Positions 8,726 through 17,132 are shown, numbered from the stretch's first letter. The stretch is 47,934 bases of DNA from CAZTHK01 sp964613215 (GCA_964613215.1 CAZTHK010000026.1:1-47934), one strand, 5' to 3'. The notes: generated by a model not told the origin, from the sequence alone. Program-made: numbers and translations.

Positions 8726-10447
8726 CTATATTTTATCCCCCGCCCTATCGGTGAGGTAACGGACAAAACGGTTGTCTTCATCCACCAGAATATTATTAAA
8801 TTTTCCGCCTGTAGTTCCCGCCCAGGTAAATGCCATGACACTGACTTCGTCTCCCCGATGAATATGCCTGCCGGCCGCTCCGGCCACCACAATCTCCCCG
8901 CTTCCCTCTTCACCTTCCCTTACCGTGGTCTCCACCCGGGCACCGTTGGTATTGTCCACAATCAGCACCTTCTCGCCCGGGTTAAGATTACCACACCGCA
9001 TCAGCTCGAGGTCAACGGTGAGGGAATCAAACCCCTCCGGATCCACTCCGGTAATGGTTGCCTTGTGAATCTTTGTCTTGATAAGAAGTCTTTCCTGCAT
9101 ATCTGATTTGACTAATCTATAATTACCCGGGGAGTCCTGCGGAATATCATCTACCCTGGCAAAACTGACCCTGAAGTCCTCTCCACAATTTCTTGTTATC
9201 CTGGTTTCTATCAATTCCGAATACTCATCCCTCCATTCATCATCCGTTACCAGTTTTAATATTATACCATTGCTGTCCCGCTGTTCAATCTGAAAATTTT
9301 CTACCCCCGGGATACCGTTGAGGAGACGGGGCCACAGAAAAGAACCTATCTTCCCGCCATCCGGTGTTACCACCCTGTCCAGGGAAGGGCCCTGTATGCT
9401 GTGAAGCAGGGGGAAACCTCTTCCGCAGGAACAGGTTCGTCCGGCGGGTATTGCAAAGTCTCCGGTGCGGTACCGGATAAAGGGCATATAACGGTTGGTC
9501 AGGTCGGTAACTACCAACTCTCCCGCCTCGCCACTACCCGCCGGTCTCCCGTTTTGATGAATTACCTCCACCAGGAATAGGTCGCTGAACAGGTGAAGAC
9601 CTTCATGCTCCTCACATTCCTGGGCCAGATAGGAGAATTCCCTGCAGCCATACCTTTCGTAGGCAGGACATCCAAAGACCCCCTCAATAATATTCCTCTG
9701 ACCGGGATACAGCTTTTCCCCACCGGTGATCACTGATCGGGGATTGCCCACTTCCAGTGAATTTATCCTGATGAAATCAGCAAACATTTCCAGTGCAGAG
9801 GGATAACCAGAAATGTACCCGGGCTTAAGCCTTTTCAAGGCGGAAGCATACTTGCTCATGGAATGTTCAGACATATCCAGCGCAGAGAATGCAAATATGT
9901 TATTCAGATAATTTTTCAGCCACCTGCTGATACGCTCTCCTCCCGGTTCATCCGGAGGCAGCCCCCACAACTTGAACTCTCTATCCCCCAGATCCATACC
10001 AGCCCATCTATCCGCTCTCAGCATGCTGGCCCGCTTCAGGGGGGAGGCACTACTATCATAGTAAAAACGCAATGGTTTCCCGGTGGTTCCGGCAGTCCTG
10101 GAGGGATGACCCCTCCTGAAGGGATCGGTGGAAATCATACTGTTTCCATACCTCCGGATCCTCTCCCTGGTTAAAAACGGAATCTCAGCTAAATCAGAAT
10201 AGCTGTTGATATTCTTCACCCGGATTCCATGTTCCCTGAACAGTTTCCGGTAGTAGGGGACATGCCTGGTCGCTTCTTTCAGCAGCTTCTCCAGCTTTCG
10301 CCATTTTATTTCTTCCAGCCGGGAAGGCTCCAGCCACTGATTGCGCTCCAGAGTGTCCAGATAGCCGAGCAGCTGGTCATTTCTTAATCCCCGGTAAAGG
10401 GGATAGATAACATTTCTTACCAGGGAAGGGTGCAGCGGAGGTAGCAT
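8726..10447 (-). CDS. Phenylacetate-CoA-ligase-like (PaaK/CapK) adenylate-forming enzyme fused to a PanD-like domain
   Basis: A 573-residue fusion. Residues 1 to about 440 form an adenylate-forming ligase of the PaaK/CapK (coenzyme F390 synthetase) family. It has the phosphate loop RTAGTTGKPLRF (117-128), YERYGCREF (263-271), RYRTGD (325-330) and the CSCGR cysteine pair (339-343). Residues 450-570 match PanD with a constant offset of 450 from E. coli numbering. Lys459 and His461 (Lys9, His11), Ser475 (Ser25), Arg504 (Arg54) and Thr507 (Thr57) are kept. Tyr22 becomes Gly472, Gly24 becomes Asp474, Tyr58 becomes Thr508 and Asn72 becomes Ala522, so self-cleavage and decarboxylation by this domain alone are doubtful. 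GGGAG lies 11 bases before the ATG. The gene sits between a methyltransferase and a free-standing PanD on the same strand. The ligase substrate is unknown. Confidence 0.88.
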   Translation of the reverse strand: MLPPLHPSLVRNVIYPLYRGLRNDQLLGYLDTLERNQWLEPSRLEEIKWRKLEKLLKEATRHVPYYRKLFREHGIRVKNINSYSDLAEIPFLTRERIRRYGNSMISTDPFRRGHPSRTAGTTGKPLRFYYDSSASPLKRASMLRADRWAGMDLGDREFKLWGLPPDEPGGERISRWLKNYLNNIFAFSALDMSEHSMSKYASALKRLKPGYISGYPSALEMFADFIRINSLEVGNPRSVITGGEKLYPGQRNIIEGVFGCPAYERYGCREFSYLAQECEEHEGLHLFSDLFLVEVIHQNGRPAGSGEAGELVVTDLTNRYMPFIRYRTGDFAIPAGRTCSCGRGFPLLHSIQGPSLDRVVTPDGGKIGSFLWPRLLNGIPGVENFQIEQRDSNGIILKLVTDDEWRDEYSELIETRITRNCGEDFRVSFARVDDIPQDSPGNYRLVKSDMQERLLIKTKIHKATITGVDPEGFDSLTVDLELMRCGNLNPGEKVLIVDNTNGARVETTVREGEEGSGEIVVAGAAGRHIHRGDEVSVMAFTWAGTTGGKFNNILVDEDNRFVRYLTDRAGDKI

Positions 10448-10659
10448 TATTACTGTTGCTCCCTGTTATTTATACAACCAAATCAACTGGCTAAAGCAAC
10501 ATCATATATAAAATTCCTTCCTCTTCCAACTTCAAACCGGGAAGGAACGGCACAAGGTATGATATCATAGAATAGTTCCCCAATGGGATAAAGGATGGAT
10601 AAACCGACCCTCACCACCCACTCATACAATATGCTTTCAAGGCCGGGTTGATAATTACA

Positions 10660-11772
10660 TTATGTGGTCCGAGGGCCTCGCTCACACAATCCCACCACAA
10701 AATCGTGCGATATTTCACCCCTGGACAGCATCTCATCTTCCCGGTCAAAACATCGCTTCAACAGCCTCCCGGTTTCATCACTTCCATCCCTGAAATTATG
10801 GGCAATATCGGCAAACAGCAGCTGAAGAATACTTCCGCCATATCCCCTGAATTCCACCGGCTTGAATAACTCCTGTATCAGGGGAAGAATATCAGAAGAT
10901 CTTACCGCTTCGGTACGGTCATACAGAATCATACTCAGCCGGCCCCGCCGGTGAACCTTCTTCTTGACAGTACCACTCCTCCACCGCCTCCTGTACCGGA
11001 CTGGCAATGTGGACAGCAGATCATTCACCATCTCCAGCTGTTTCCCGGTCCACTGGAACCGGGAAGGGCCCACATACTCATTGAATACGAATTTACCTTC
11101 CGGCTTCAGGGAATTATTTATAAACGCAAATATCTCCTCCAGATGCGAAAAATGATGGAGGGCCTGTTCGGCCAGTATGAAATCGTAACACTCACTCCTG
11201 GCTTCTATTCTGTTGACATCACTTATGGTAAAATCAACTATGTCATCCACTCCCTTACGGGCAGCCCACTCCCGGGCATGCTTTATCCGGGCTGCAGAAA
11301 AATCTATTCCCTCCACCTGTGAGAATATCCCACTCTCTGCCAACTCTACCTCTCTGTGGCCGGTGCCGCAACCGAGAGTAAGAGCCTTGAGCGATCTTTC
11401 CCCCTTTAGATATTTATCGAAGAAATAGCTCAGATATCCCTTGCCGGGATCTCCGGATATCATCCGGCTCCATCTCTGCATAACCTCCGGTATGTCCCAC
11501 CAGTGTTTGAGAGGATAGTTATATTCTTCCCAATGCGTACCTCCTCCCCTTCTCGGCCCCAGAAACACCTTGGAAAGGATTCTACTCAGATCCCCCTGCC
11601 TGATCTTCTCCATCAGAAAACTTAAATCATGGATATTCAAAAGATTGCCGAGCAAGGGACCATCCCCCTCATTTTCCCGGACAAACCGGTATGAGACCGG
11701 GATATCATTCTTCTCCATTTCACTCCGGCTGGAAACATCATCAGCCTGGTGCGTTTTAATGTTGCTATCCAT
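10660..11772 (-). CDS. Class I SAM-dependent methyltransferase
   Basis: A 370-residue protein with a Rossmann methyltransferase domain in its middle. Motif I is ALTLGCGTGHREVELA (near 130-145), followed by the acidic strand end VEGIDFS and the motif IV-like YDFILAEQALHHF. The roughly 100 residues before motif I and 120 after it have no recognisable domain and probably hold the substrate site. The acceptor is unknown. The ATG at 11772 has only a distant AGAGG; a second in-frame ATG at 11718 has GGAG four bases upstream and could be the real start. A promoter candidate lies about 100 bases upstream. The ligase-PanD fusion starts 212 bases downstream on the same strand, so the methyltransferase may act in the same pathway. 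Confidence 0.85.
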   Translation of the reverse strand: MDSNIKTHQADDVSSRSEMEKNDIPVSYRFVRENEGDGPLLGNLLNIHDLSFLMEKIRQGDLSRILSKVFLGPRRGGGTHWEEYNYPLKHWWDIPEVMQRWSRMISGDPGKGYLSYFFDKYLKGERSLKALTLGCGTGHREVELAESGIFSQVEGIDFSAARIKHAREWAARKGVDDIVDFTISDVNRIEARSECYDFILAEQALHHFSHLEEIFAFINNSLKPEGKFVFNEYVGPSRFQWTGKQLEMVNDLLSTLPVRYRRRWRSGTVKKKVHRRGRLSMILYDRTEAVRSSDILPLIQELFKPVEFRGYGGSILQLLFADIAHNFRDGSDETGRLLKRCFDREDEMLSRGEISHDFVVGLCERGPRTT

Positions 11773-11868
11773 ATCGTATATACCCGGCCTCTAATCAATA
11801 TAAAAACCTGCTGCCGGGAAACCTCTCCTGAAACATTACTGTCGGATTTATCAATTCGTTATTATTAT

Positions 11869-11897
11869 ATTATGTGGAAAAAAGGTACATTTAACAA
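11869..11897 (-). promoter_or_regulatory. Candidate sigma-70-type promoter for the methyltransferase/ligase-PanD/PanD genes
   Basis: Reading the minus strand, TTGTTA (11892-11897) and CATAAT (11869-11874) are separated by exactly 17 bases, and the spacer and downstream DNA are AT-rich. The site is about 100 bases before the methyltransferase ATG and points into it. A TATAAT lies slightly downstream. The match is good but untested. Confidence 0.45.
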
Positions 11898-12112
11898 CAG
11901 AAAACCGGGTGCCGAAAATTATCTCCGAAGTTCCCGGGATGGGTCAACGGAGAATCAACTTCCCGCACCCGGCAAGCCTTTATCCGGCCTCTGCGAATAC
12001 CTGCAGGCAACTACCTGGCTCCGGCTGCAATATTGCAGCCCGGCCTGACACTCATGGCCTCAGTCATTACTTCATCCATGGGCAAGCGTCTGGAAATCCG
12101 CCCTGCAAATGA
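11898..12112. other. Intergenic region with an 18-bp perfect palindrome
   Basis: This is the remainder of the 340-base gap between the methyltransferase promoter and the beta-barrel gene. It contains the perfect palindrome GGCTGCAATATTGCAGCC at 12023-12040, flanked by CCGG/CCCGG. The palindrome lies beyond the 3' end of the minus-strand beta-barrel gene, so it could be a weak hairpin terminator without a U-run or an operator for the downstream methyltransferase operon. No gene was seen. Confidence 0.4.
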
Positions 12113-12754
12113 TCAGAAAGCGTAACCAATCATCACCATGACAGCCTGATTCTTGACTTCGCTGCCTTCTTCATCCTCCCCTTCCTCATCATAGATTCCG
12201 GAAAGACCGAGCGAATAACGGGCATCCAGTGTAATTGCTCCCCCGTTATCCAGATGATAGTCCAGTCCGCCTCCAACCACCAGTCCGTAATCGGTGGATT
12301 TTACATAATCCTTTATGTCACCTTCATCCGACTCGCCCTCTGCCTCCAGTTCAAGCTTGGCATCCAGATTAAATCCCACATAGGGACCGGCGAACAGGCT
12401 GGGGGAAACGCTCCCCTCCACCGGAATCATCACCTTTGCCAGTACGGGTATATCGATATAGGTCAGCTTCAGGGTAGATTCAATGGTGGTCTCAAATATT
12501 TCGCCCTCGCTCTTGGATCCCTTCATGCAGTAGAGAACCTCCGGATGAATGGCAAATACATCGCTCACCTTATACTCCACGAACAGTCCGCCAGCTCCGC
12601 CCATCTTCCATTCAACATCCTCTACCTCATCACCCGTCACATTTGCCAGGGATAAACCGCCCTTGACACCAAAGCTGGCCTCCTGAGCCATTATGGCAGG
12701 GGATAATGAAAACATCAGAACAAACACTGTAAATATTAAAAGCAGCTTCTTCAA
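12113..12754 (-). CDS. Small outer-membrane beta-barrel protein (PorT/OmpA-like)
   Basis: A 213-residue exported protein. It has a clear Sec signal peptide (MKKLLLIFTVFVLMFSLSPA, cleavage likely after IMAQ), then alternating amphipathic strands typical of an eight-stranded barrel: FGVKGGLSLANVTG, GGLFVEYKV, IHPEVLYCMKGSK, SLFAGPYVGFNLDAKLEL, YGLVVGGGLDYHL, ITLDARYSLGLSGIYDE. It ends in VMVMIGYAF, the aromatic C-terminus used by the outer-membrane insertion machinery. Several loops are very acidic. The start is TTG with a near-perfect AAGGAGG six bases upstream; the nearby ATG is out of frame. The gene is monocistronic. Function is unknown beyond outer-membrane residence. Confidence 0.85.
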   Translation of the reverse strand: MKKLLLIFTVFVLMFSLSPAIMAQEASFGVKGGLSLANVTGDEVEDVEWKMGGAGGLFVEYKVSDVFAIHPEVLYCMKGSKSEGEIFETTIESTLKLTYIDIPVLAKVMIPVEGSVSPSLFAGPYVGFNLDAKLELEAEGESDEGDIKDYVKSTDYGLVVGGGLDYHLDNGGAITLDARYSLGLSGIYDEEGEDEEGSEVKNQAVMVMIGYAF

Positions 12755-13101
12755 AACATACCTCCTTGGAAAACTCTTATTATTGGTTTCAATGAATAAA
12801 TAGCAGAAAACCAGTAGATCCTTGTATCACCTCCCTTTCTGGAAGAATATCAGCACACCTCATCCAAATCTTCCCCCCCGTTAATGCTCAAAACCACCTG
12901 CTGCTATCCGATACCTGATATATTCGTTTGCAATCCTGAAAACCTTTATCAACTTCTCAGCGGAAAACAATATTTATGCTGATGCCAGAAAACTGCCATA
13001 ATGGTGTTCCGCCTTCGATATAACCTTCACTTCAGTTCTACACCCGGTTTTCCCGCCTTAATCTCAGACCAGTGAAGTTTATCCGGCAATACTAGCAATA
13101 A
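12755..13101. other. Divergent intergenic region upstream of beta-barrel gene
   Basis: This is the larger part of the 497-base gap between the divergent beta-barrel gene (minus) and the SPFH/zinc-ribbon operon (plus). It is AT-rich and must hold the beta-barrel promoter, but I found no hexamer pair convincing enough to place it. A second AGGGAGGTGAT ribosome-site-like sequence occurs on the minus strand near 12825-12836, without a usable start codon after it. No small gene was recognised. Confidence 0.35.
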
Positions 13102-13130
13102 TTGTGACACAATCAACCATTTATTGTAAT
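13101..13130 (+). promoter_or_regulatory. Candidate promoter with overlapping operator palindrome for the SPFH/zinc-ribbon operon
   Basis: TTGTGA (13102-13107) and TGTAAT (13125-13130) are 17 bases apart, a plausible -35/-10 pair. The inverted repeat ATTGTG-A-CACAAT (13101-13113) covers the -35 box, as expected for an operator that a repressor or activator could use to control the four downstream genes. The leader to the first ATG would be about 115 bases. Confidence 0.4.
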
Positions 13131-13251
13131 GAAAAAATAGCAATTTTGGCATCACCTTTGCTCGATGGATTCATGATACCATTATCAACAGGCAGCACCG
13201 GCGTATTGCCGGAAAAGCATATAAAAATTGTTCTTATAACCGGAGGCCATT

Positions 13252-14400
13252 ATGTCTCAATTTATGGAAGTACTGGAATGGTTTGATGAAACAGGAGAAG
13301 AAATCGTTCACAGGATACCGCCGGAGGGATCGGCGGAAATAAAGATGGGAGCCCAGCTGGTGGTCCGGGACAACCAGAGCGCGGTCTTTTTCAAGGACGG
13401 CAGGGGACTGGATGTATTTGGATCGGGACGGCATACCCTTACCACCAGAAACCTTCCCATGCTTACCAAGGCTCTCTCCCTGCCCTGGGGATTCAAGAGC
13501 CCCTTCAGGGCGGAAGCATACTTCGTTAATATGAAAACATTCCTCAATCAGAAATGGGGAACCAAGGATCCGGTGGCCTTCAAGGACAGCAAACTGGGTC
13601 TGGTAAGACTCCGTGCATTCGGAGTATATACCTTCAAGATAGTCCAGCCGGTGCTGTTTATCAATTCGGTGGTGGGTACCCAGGGGGTCTACCGCAGTGA
13701 AATGATCGACAACTATCTCAGGGATGTTATCGTAGCCAGGATAAATGACCTGTTCGGAGAACAGCTGGATACCATATTCGATCTTCCCCGGTACTATGAT
13801 GAACTGGCGGTGGACATCAAGAACAGACTGGACAGCAATTTCTCCAAGTATGGAATGGAACTGATAGATTTCTTTATCAACTCCATCACCCCTCCCCCGG
13901 AGGTTCAGAAGATGATAGATGAACGCAGCGGTCTTCAGGCGGTGGGAAATCTGGACAGCTTCTTCAAGTTCAAGGCGGCCAAAGCGATGGGAGATGCCGC
14001 TTCCGGTACTGGCGGGGGAGCCGCCGGCGGGGCGGCTGCAGGGGGAATGGGTGTAGGAGTAGGAGCCGGCCTGGGAATGATGATACCGGGTATGCTGGCC
14101 AGGAATGTTCAGGGAAACTCCTCATCCACCGGAACGGCTGATATGCTCCAGTGCCACCGGTGTCACAACGAAGTATCCGCCGATTCCAGATTCTGTCCCA
14201 GATGCGGAGCACAGCTGGTAATCATGAACAGATGCCCGGAGTGCCAGACAGAATTGCCGGCGGAGGCGAAGTTCTGCTCCAGCTGCGGAAAGCATCTTAC
14301 CGATTCCACCATCTGTCCCCACTGCGGCGCCAAGCTTCCTCCGGGAACAAAATTCTGTACCGACTGCGGAGAGAAGACAGAGGGGAAAGATGAAAGTTAG
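13252..14400 (+). CDS. SPFH / 'virion core protein'-like protein with three C-terminal zinc ribbons
   Basis: A 382-residue cytoplasmic protein. Residues 1 to about 225 form an SPFH (band-7/stomatin-like) domain of the type annotated as 'virion core protein', seen in IPPEGSAEIKMGAQLVVRD, FFKDGRGLDVFGSGRHTL and the long helix region ending MIDERSGLQA. A Gly/Ala-rich flexible linker (about 248-285) leads to three tandem C-x2-C...C-x2-C zinc ribbons: C301/304/315/318, C328/331/342/345 and C355/358/369/372. SPFH proteins form oligomeric scaffolds at membranes; tandem zinc ribbons usually mediate protein contacts. CGGAGG precedes the ATG by 5 bases. The next gene overlaps its end by 11 bases and also carries a zinc ribbon, so the four genes at 13252-17132 are almost certainly one operon. 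The biological role is unknown. Confidence 0.88.
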   Translation: MSQFMEVLEWFDETGEEIVHRIPPEGSAEIKMGAQLVVRDNQSAVFFKDGRGLDVFGSGRHTLTTRNLPMLTKALSLPWGFKSPFRAEAYFVNMKTFLNQKWGTKDPVAFKDSKLGLVRLRAFGVYTFKIVQPVLFINSVVGTQGVYRSEMIDNYLRDVIVARINDLFGEQLDTIFDLPRYYDELAVDIKNRLDSNFSKYGMELIDFFINSITPPPEVQKMIDERSGLQAVGNLDSFFKFKAAKAMGDAASGTGGGAAGGAAAGGMGVGVGAGLGMMIPGMLARNVQGNSSSTGTADMLQCHRCHNEVSADSRFCPRCGAQLVIMNRCPECQTELPAEAKFCSSCGKHLTDSTICPHCGAKLPPGTKFCTDCGEKTEGKDES

Positions 14401-15085
14401 ATGCAACCTTTGCGGAGCTCCCAACACAATTCACCCCGGACAGAAGATGCTGTTCTGCGAATTCTGTGGTTCCGCCGTCGCAATTTCTGATCTCCGAGGT
14501 CCTGAGCATCTTATCCTGCCGCATCAGAGGAACGATCAGATGGCCCGGGAGATGTTAATATCTCATCTTAAATCCAGACGCCGGAAACCGCCCTCCCGGA
14601 TCGAGGCAGATTTCTCTTACCTGCCCTTTTACATGGAGGAGGGAGATGGAACGATCAATCCCCTGGCGGCTGCCAATCCGGGGATGGAAATAATCCCCCC
14701 TTATCCCCCTGCCGGAGATTACAGATTCTTTGAACCTTCCATGGCGGATGAGCAGGAAATCCTGCCCGCCCAAGGGAACAAACCTGAGGCAAGATACCTG
14801 CTTCATCTACCCGTCTATACCCTGAAATATTCAGTTTCCGGGGTAGAACAAACAGCGACGGTAGTGGGTGAAAGCTGGCAGGTGCTGATGGACGAGCTGC
14901 CCCCCCGGAAGGATTTATCGGTAAACAGGATAAACTTTCTGGCAGCAGCTGCGCTTTTCATCCTGTTTCTGTTTGCGGGAAAAATCTCACCAAACATTAC
15001 CGGCCGTACCGCTATCATTGGAACAGCTTCACTAACCGTATTCCTCCTTTATAAAATGCGGGAAAGGCTGGTGAAGAAGGTATGA
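14390..15085 (+). CDS. Zinc-ribbon membrane protein of the SPFH operon (first of three)
   Basis: A 231-residue protein of unknown function. It opens with a zinc ribbon, C5-x2-C8-x14-C23-x2-C26. A middle region of about 140 residues contains the motif SYLPFYMEE and, later, YLLHLPVYTLKYSV; similar 'LPFW/LPVY' patterns occur in the two following proteins. Two hydrophobic segments near the C-terminus (NFLAAAALFILFLFAG and AIIGTASLTVFLLYKM) form a helical hairpin, leaving the zinc ribbon most likely in the cytoplasm, followed by a basic tail. The ATG lies inside the end of the preceding gene (11-base overlap) and the next gene overlaps it by 4 bases, indicating translational coupling. No better family could be named by eye. 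Confidence 0.8.
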   Translation: MKVRCNLCGAPNTIHPGQKMLFCEFCGSAVAISDLRGPEHLILPHQRNDQMAREMLISHLKSRRRKPPSRIEADFSYLPFYMEEGDGTINPLAAANPGMEIIPPYPPAGDYRFFEPSMADEQEILPAQGNKPEARYLLHLPVYTLKYSVSGVEQTATVVGESWQVLMDELPPRKDLSVNRINFLAAAALFILFLFAGKISPNITGRTAIIGTASLTVFLLYKMRERLVKKV

Positions 15086-16293
15086 GCGCCCCCGGCAAAA
15101 ATCAGCACAATCCCGGAGCAGGAAACCCTCCAGCCGTACAGCAGAGTGGCATGCCGGGGATGGAGGGACCACCGGCCACTTATTCCGGCAGCCATACCGG
15201 CGAAAAAATTATGAATTCATCACCACATTCCCGGGTCAGCCAGTCCGGGAGGCCAGGTTACGGAGAAACAGATTCTGGGGTCCCGGATGAAGAAGACCGG
15301 GGAAAACCGTCAGGGCGGGAAGCCGGGGAAAGTTTTGGTATATCCTGTCCTCTCTGTGGAGGTTCCCTGAGGGCTCATCAGGGTGAGAAGAGTATCACCT
15401 GCGGCTACTGCGATTCCTCCCTCTACATCCAGAATCCCCCCGGAGTTAAAAGCTTTATGACCGAACCGGCGATCTCCCCGGGAAGAGCGAAACTCAACAC
15501 TCTTCACTATCTCCGGGACAACACCTCCGGGCGGGTGAAGGCCCGGCACACCTCCATCATGGAGGTACAGCTGCTTCACGTTCCCTTCTGGAGGATCACA
15601 GGAAGACTGGTAGGGTGGGTATGCGGAGACAGAGTCAAGATGATAGAAAGAGAAATTCCCACCTCCAACCCTCACTCCGCCAGTACCATCAAGAAGGTTA
15701 CCGAGGAGAGGAAACCGTATTCCAGGCTGGTTCATAAAAATATCCACTGGAGTACTCCTGCCTGTACCCTGCCCTACCTGGGCCTTCAGGGAATCTCCAT
15801 GAAGACAAAATTCCTGGAATGGGAGATCTTCTCTCACCGGTTCAAAAAGAATCATACCTTCGCCCTTCCCATGAAGAGTGCCTCCCACGCCATTTCCAGA
15901 GCCTCCAGATACTTTTCTCATCTGGCCACCCCACCAAAAGCCACCGTGCATGCCAGAAGATTCCATCTGTTCAACAGCGAGATGGCCCTTTACTACTATC
16001 CGGTTTACTTCATCCGTTACCGGCACGGCAGGAGGGTCTACTCAGTTACCCTGGATGGCCGGGATGGATATGTTATCCGGGGTGATTACCCGGTCAGAAA
16101 GAGTATTAACTCCAGAAACATATTCTTCCTCCCGGCACTGGCGGCATGGATGGCCTGCACCTGGTTCCCCCTGATAATAATTTCGCTGGTTTCCCTGTAC
16201 ATATATGACCTGATCCGGGGAGAGGGATCACCCCTGCCCCATAACTGGTTAATGGGATGGTTGAGAGGATGGTTGGGGGGTGAATGGAAATGA
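15082..16293 (+). CDS. Zinc-ribbon membrane protein of the SPFH operon (second of three)
   Basis: A 403-residue protein of unknown function. The first 85 residues are Pro/Gly/Ser-rich and probably disordered. A zinc ribbon then follows with C89-x2-C92-x14-C107-x2-C110, exactly the cysteine spacing of its two neighbours. Further on are LLHVPFWRITGRLVGW and LYYYPVYFIRYRHGRRVYS, followed by VTLDGRDGYVIRG, a beta-hairpin-like repeat. A hydrophobic segment near 350-375 (ALAAWMACTWFPLIIISLVSL) anchors the protein, and the tail is Trp/Gly-rich. The start ATG overlaps the previous stop by 4 bases (ATGA) and the following gene overlaps its end by 10 bases. It could act as a membrane-bound partner for the SPFH scaffold; this is inferred only from operon structure. 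Confidence 0.8.
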   Translation: MSAPGKNQHNPGAGNPPAVQQSGMPGMEGPPATYSGSHTGEKIMNSSPHSRVSQSGRPGYGETDSGVPDEEDRGKPSGREAGESFGISCPLCGGSLRAHQGEKSITCGYCDSSLYIQNPPGVKSFMTEPAISPGRAKLNTLHYLRDNTSGRVKARHTSIMEVQLLHVPFWRITGRLVGWVCGDRVKMIEREIPTSNPHSASTIKKVTEERKPYSRLVHKNIHWSTPACTLPYLGLQGISMKTKFLEWEIFSHRFKKNHTFALPMKSASHAISRASRYFSHLATPPKATVHARRFHLFNSEMALYYYPVYFIRYRHGRRVYSVTLDGRDGYVIRGDYPVRKSINSRNIFFLPALAAWMACTWFPLIIISLVSLYIYDLIRGEGSPLPHNWLMGWLRGWLGGEWK

Positions 16294-17132
16294 ATGAGGG
16301 TTTTGTAATAAAACCGTTGATCTGCGACTACTGCGGTTCTCAACTGCCGGTTATGGATGAACTGGCAATCTTCAGGTGCCCGGTCTGCTATCAGCAGTGG
16401 CTTCTGAGCGGGGAGGAATTAAAACCAATCCGGACCTGCCGGGTACCGGAGGATACCGGAAATAAAAACAGCCTGCTTTATCTCCCCTTCTGGGTGATCG
16501 AGATCGACAGGGATGACCTGGCGAAAAAGATAAAAGAGTGTACCTCTGCAAACCAACAGATCAAACGGACCATTGCCTCCACAGAGCTTTCCGGGGATGG
16601 CCTGGATACGGACGGCATTACCGGTCTTCCCGGTCAGACAAGCCCGGCGGCGGAGAGGGTGAAATTTATCAGCAATGCCGCCGGTGCGGTCAGGACTCCC
16701 CATCCCCATCAGATCAGGAAGATAATTAATAATATAGCTTCCCGGGAGAGCTTCAATATCTACGTGCCAGCCTTCCATTCCAGAAACACCTACACCTACA
16801 TCAAGGTGGGCAGGCTGATGACCAGCCGGCAGCCTTACTACCAGGTAACCGGCGCTTTTCCCCCCACCAGCCGTACCCTCTGTGTTCTTCAGCCTGAGGA
16901 ATCAATCCCCCTGCTCGATTTCATCTTCATATCCACACTCCCGGAGGAGGTTCAGGCGTGCGGGGATTTTATCAGCGGGATAAAGGTTAAACCAACCTCT
17001 CCCCCCAGACTGGTGGAATTCCCCTATCTGGAGAAGGGCGCCTATCTGAAGAGTATAATCGGCAATTTCCAGATATCCAACCGGCTGGTAGAAAACCGGC
17101 CTGCAACTGCTGGATCCGGACCCGGATTATAA
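16284..17132 (+). CDS. Zinc-ribbon protein of the SPFH operon (third of three), soluble
   Basis: A 282-residue protein of unknown function. The N-terminal zinc ribbon is C14-x2-C17-x14-C32-x2-C35, again with a 14-residue loop. After it come SLLYLPFWVIEID and NIYVPAFHSRNTYTYIKVG, the same 'LPFW ... Y.P.F' order as in the two preceding proteins, suggesting all three derive from one ancestor. Unlike them it has no transmembrane segment. Translation could start at ATG 16284, inside the previous gene after GGGGGTGA, or at ATG 16290. It is the last gene of the operon, followed by 308 bases without a gene. Confidence 0.78.
   Translation: MEMNEGFVIKPLICDYCGSQLPVMDELAIFRCPVCYQQWLLSGEELKPIRTCRVPEDTGNKNSLLYLPFWVIEIDRDDLAKKIKECTSANQQIKRTIASTELSGDGLDTDGITGLPGQTSPAAERVKFISNAAGAVRTPHPHQIRKIINNIASRESFNIYVPAFHSRNTYTYIKVGRLMTSRQPYYQVTGAFPPTSRTLCVLQPEESIPLLDFIFISTLPEEVQACGDFISGIKVKPTSPPRLVEFPYLEKGAYLKSIIGNFQISNRLVENRPATAGSGPGL

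Noticed and set aside
13104..13286. A 60-residue open frame on the plus strand
   Set aside because: It overlaps the promoter candidate and the start of the SPFH gene, and lacks a ribosome site or recognisable features.
15310..16026. A 238-residue open frame on the minus strand
   Set aside because: It is antisense to the second zinc-ribbon gene, which is supported by overlaps with both neighbours; the antisense translation shows no motif.
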